A DNA stretch of 7,120 bases, taken from positions 1-7,120 of the forward strand of contig CALMDN010000457.1 of assembly GCA_937864935.1 (NCBI GenBank). Direction: 5' to 3'. The stretch is from an uncultured Bacteroidales bacterium (lineage in GTDB: Bacteria > Bacteroidota > Bacteroidia > Bacteroidales > Lentimicrobiaceae). The stretch's first letter is position 1. The number at the start of each line of letters is the position of its first letter. Below the pieces are notes generated by a model, which was not told the DNA's origin, searched no databases, and worked only from the letters and a program-made list of their open reading frames with translations. Shown here one piece after another: positions 6,050-7,120 of this stretch. The translations under genes and the position numbers were made by a program.

Positions 6050-7120
6050 CTCAAGACGCCATCCGGCTGCGTTATCCGGGGGTGATAAATAAACTTCATC
6101 GTCTTTTTTCAATCCCTGGAGAATGATGATCTGGTTTTCATTCGTCTGGCCGGTTTTCACCTGTTTTCTGATGTTCTTGTCGGCGAGGTAAACAAAGGTG
6201 ATGCTGTCGGCGGTATGTACACTCTCGATGGGCAGGAACAGGGATTTGGGTACCACACCGGTGGTGATGACGTTTTTGGTGGTCATGGCCGGTCTCAGGA
6301 TGGAATCGAATTCATTGACCTGGATTTTAACCTCAAAAACCTTGGCGTTCGAATTGCGCATCTGCTCACCGATGTTGGCAACCTCGGTTACCTGTCCCGT
6401 ATATTTCCGTTCCGGGAAGGCATCGATGGTAATATCGGCTTTCTGGCCCACTTTCAGTTTGCTGATGTCAATTTCATTCACGTAGGTTTTCGAAATCATG
6501 GAAGTAAGGTTGGGTAGGGTTGCCACGATGTTTTCCCATGAGCTCATGGTAGCGCCTATGCCCATTTTCGAACCATCCCAGTTGCGTTTATAGATGACCA
6601 TACCGGCTTTGGGCGCCGTAACGGTGAAGCCTTTGAGCACATCCTGAATCTGTTCGAGCCGGCGTTGTGCCTGTGTGTAGGATGCCGAAACTTCCTGCAT
6701 GTTGGCGTTGGCTTTATCGAGCCTGAGCTTGTAATTCTTCTGGGCCTGCTGAAAGGCTCGCTGCGCCTTTTCCAGATCAAGTTTGGCCTGCCGCTGGGTT
6801 GCAGGCGGTTCGTAAATTGACTGATCAACGGTTATTTGCTTTTCCTCCAGGGCATATTTCATGTTAATCAGCTCTTCACGTGCCGACCGGAGGTCCATGG
6901 AGGTATCCAGTTTTGTTTTGATATACTGCGATTCCAGTTTTTCAAGTTCACTTTCAAGATCCTTCATCCGGTTGGTAATCTCGGTACGGTCGAGGGTCGC
7001 TACATACTGCCCCGAATCCACAATGGTACCCTCGGCAATGATATCGCTGATCATCACCTGCCATATACGCACTTCCCTCAGACCGGGAGGCCCGAGGATG
7101 TTCTCCGAATTCTTCGCCTC
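6041..7120 (-). CDS. HlyD/MacA-type periplasmic adaptor (membrane fusion protein), N-terminus outside window
   Basis: This is the periplasmic adaptor that links an inner-membrane ABC permease to a TolC channel. The frame stays open to base 7120 with no stop, so the true start, the membrane anchor and the first barrel strands lie to the right. A GTG at 7072 is internal: upstream codons continue the family-like sequence ILGPPGLREV. The visible 359 residues show, in fragment numbering, the first lipoyl half (about 17-45, ending VATLDR) and a long alpha-helical hairpin (about 47-164). They then show the second lipoyl half with TVTAPKAGMVIYKRNWDG (166-183), and beta-barrel and membrane-proximal segments including GQKADITIDAFP (225-236) and PAMTTKNVI (277-285). 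The hairpin is rich in Glu, Gln, Lys and Arg with Leu, Ile and Ala at heptad-like spacing, and turns around SIYEPPATQRQ. I found no canonical R-x6-L-x6-S TolC-docking motif by eye. It is first of three visible genes in an adaptor-permease-channel operon. Confidence 0.92.
   Translation of the reverse strand, partial: EAKNSENILGPPGLREVRIWQVMISDIIAEGTIVDSGQYVATLDRTEITNRMKDLESELEKLESQYIKTKLDTSMDLRSAREELINMKYALEEKQITVDQSIYEPPATQRQAKLDLEKAQRAFQQAQKNYKLRLDKANANMQEVSASYTQAQRRLEQIQDVLKGFTVTAPKAGMVIYKRNWDGSKMGIGATMSSWENIVATLPNLTSMISKTYVNEIDISKLKVGQKADITIDAFPERKYTGQVTEVANIGEQMRNSNAKVFEVKIQVNEFDSILRPAMTTKNVITTGVVPKSLFLPIESVHTADSITFVYLADKNIRKQVKTGQTNENQIIILQGLKKDDEVYLSPPDNAAGWRLEKL

Overview
The window looks like chromosomal DNA from a Bacteroidota bacterium, probably Bacteroidales-like. 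Three things point that way. Start codons lack Shine-Dalgarno sequences and sit behind A/T-rich leaders. The peroxiredoxin gene has a TTG / TAnnTTTG-type promoter. The proteins (a GH35 beta-galactosidase tail, an acidic-loop 2-Cys peroxiredoxin, and a HlyD/FtsX/TolC export cassette) have a Bacteroidota flavour. Base composition looks close to balanced. This assignment rests on reading only, not on a search.

Layout: one gene on the + strand enters from the left edge, the 3' part of a GH35 beta-galactosidase (1-645). Everything else is on the - strand and is transcribed from right to left. In order of transcription these are: a HlyD/MacA-type membrane-fusion protein, cut by the right edge (7120-6041); a MacB-type FtsX permease without its ATPase domain (6030-4672); a TolC-type outer membrane channel (4610-3117); a ZupT-type ZIP metal transporter (2974-2147); an AlkB-family Fe(II)/2-oxoglutarate dioxygenase (2137-1523); and a typical 2-Cys peroxiredoxin (1303-665). 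The peroxiredoxin transcript ends at a strong intrinsic terminator (641-613) that lies inside the last codons of the convergent beta-galactosidase gene.

How the genes work together: the first three - strand genes supply the inner-membrane permease, periplasmic adaptor and outer-membrane duct of a tripartite ABC efflux or secretion system. The nucleotide-binding subunit is not in the window and is probably encoded beyond the right edge. ZupT and AlkB are 9 bp apart and almost certainly share a transcript. A divalent-metal importer beside an Fe(II)-dependent DNA/RNA repair enzyme, followed by a peroxide-detoxifying enzyme, suggests a small metal/oxidative-stress neighbourhood. That link is inference. 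The peroxiredoxin has its own promoter, with a 16-bp near-palindrome about 67 bp upstream of the inferred transcription start.

Non-coding stretches are short. Bases 646-664 separate the convergent genes. Bases 1304-1522 hold the peroxiredoxin promoter and palindrome. Bases 2975-3116 hold a weak zupT promoter candidate and a 9-bp tandem repeat. Bases 4611-4671 hold nothing convincing. I saw no RNA gene, CRISPR array, insertion sequence or attachment site. Most of the window is ordinary housekeeping and transport content, and I do not see clear evidence of an entirely new system.
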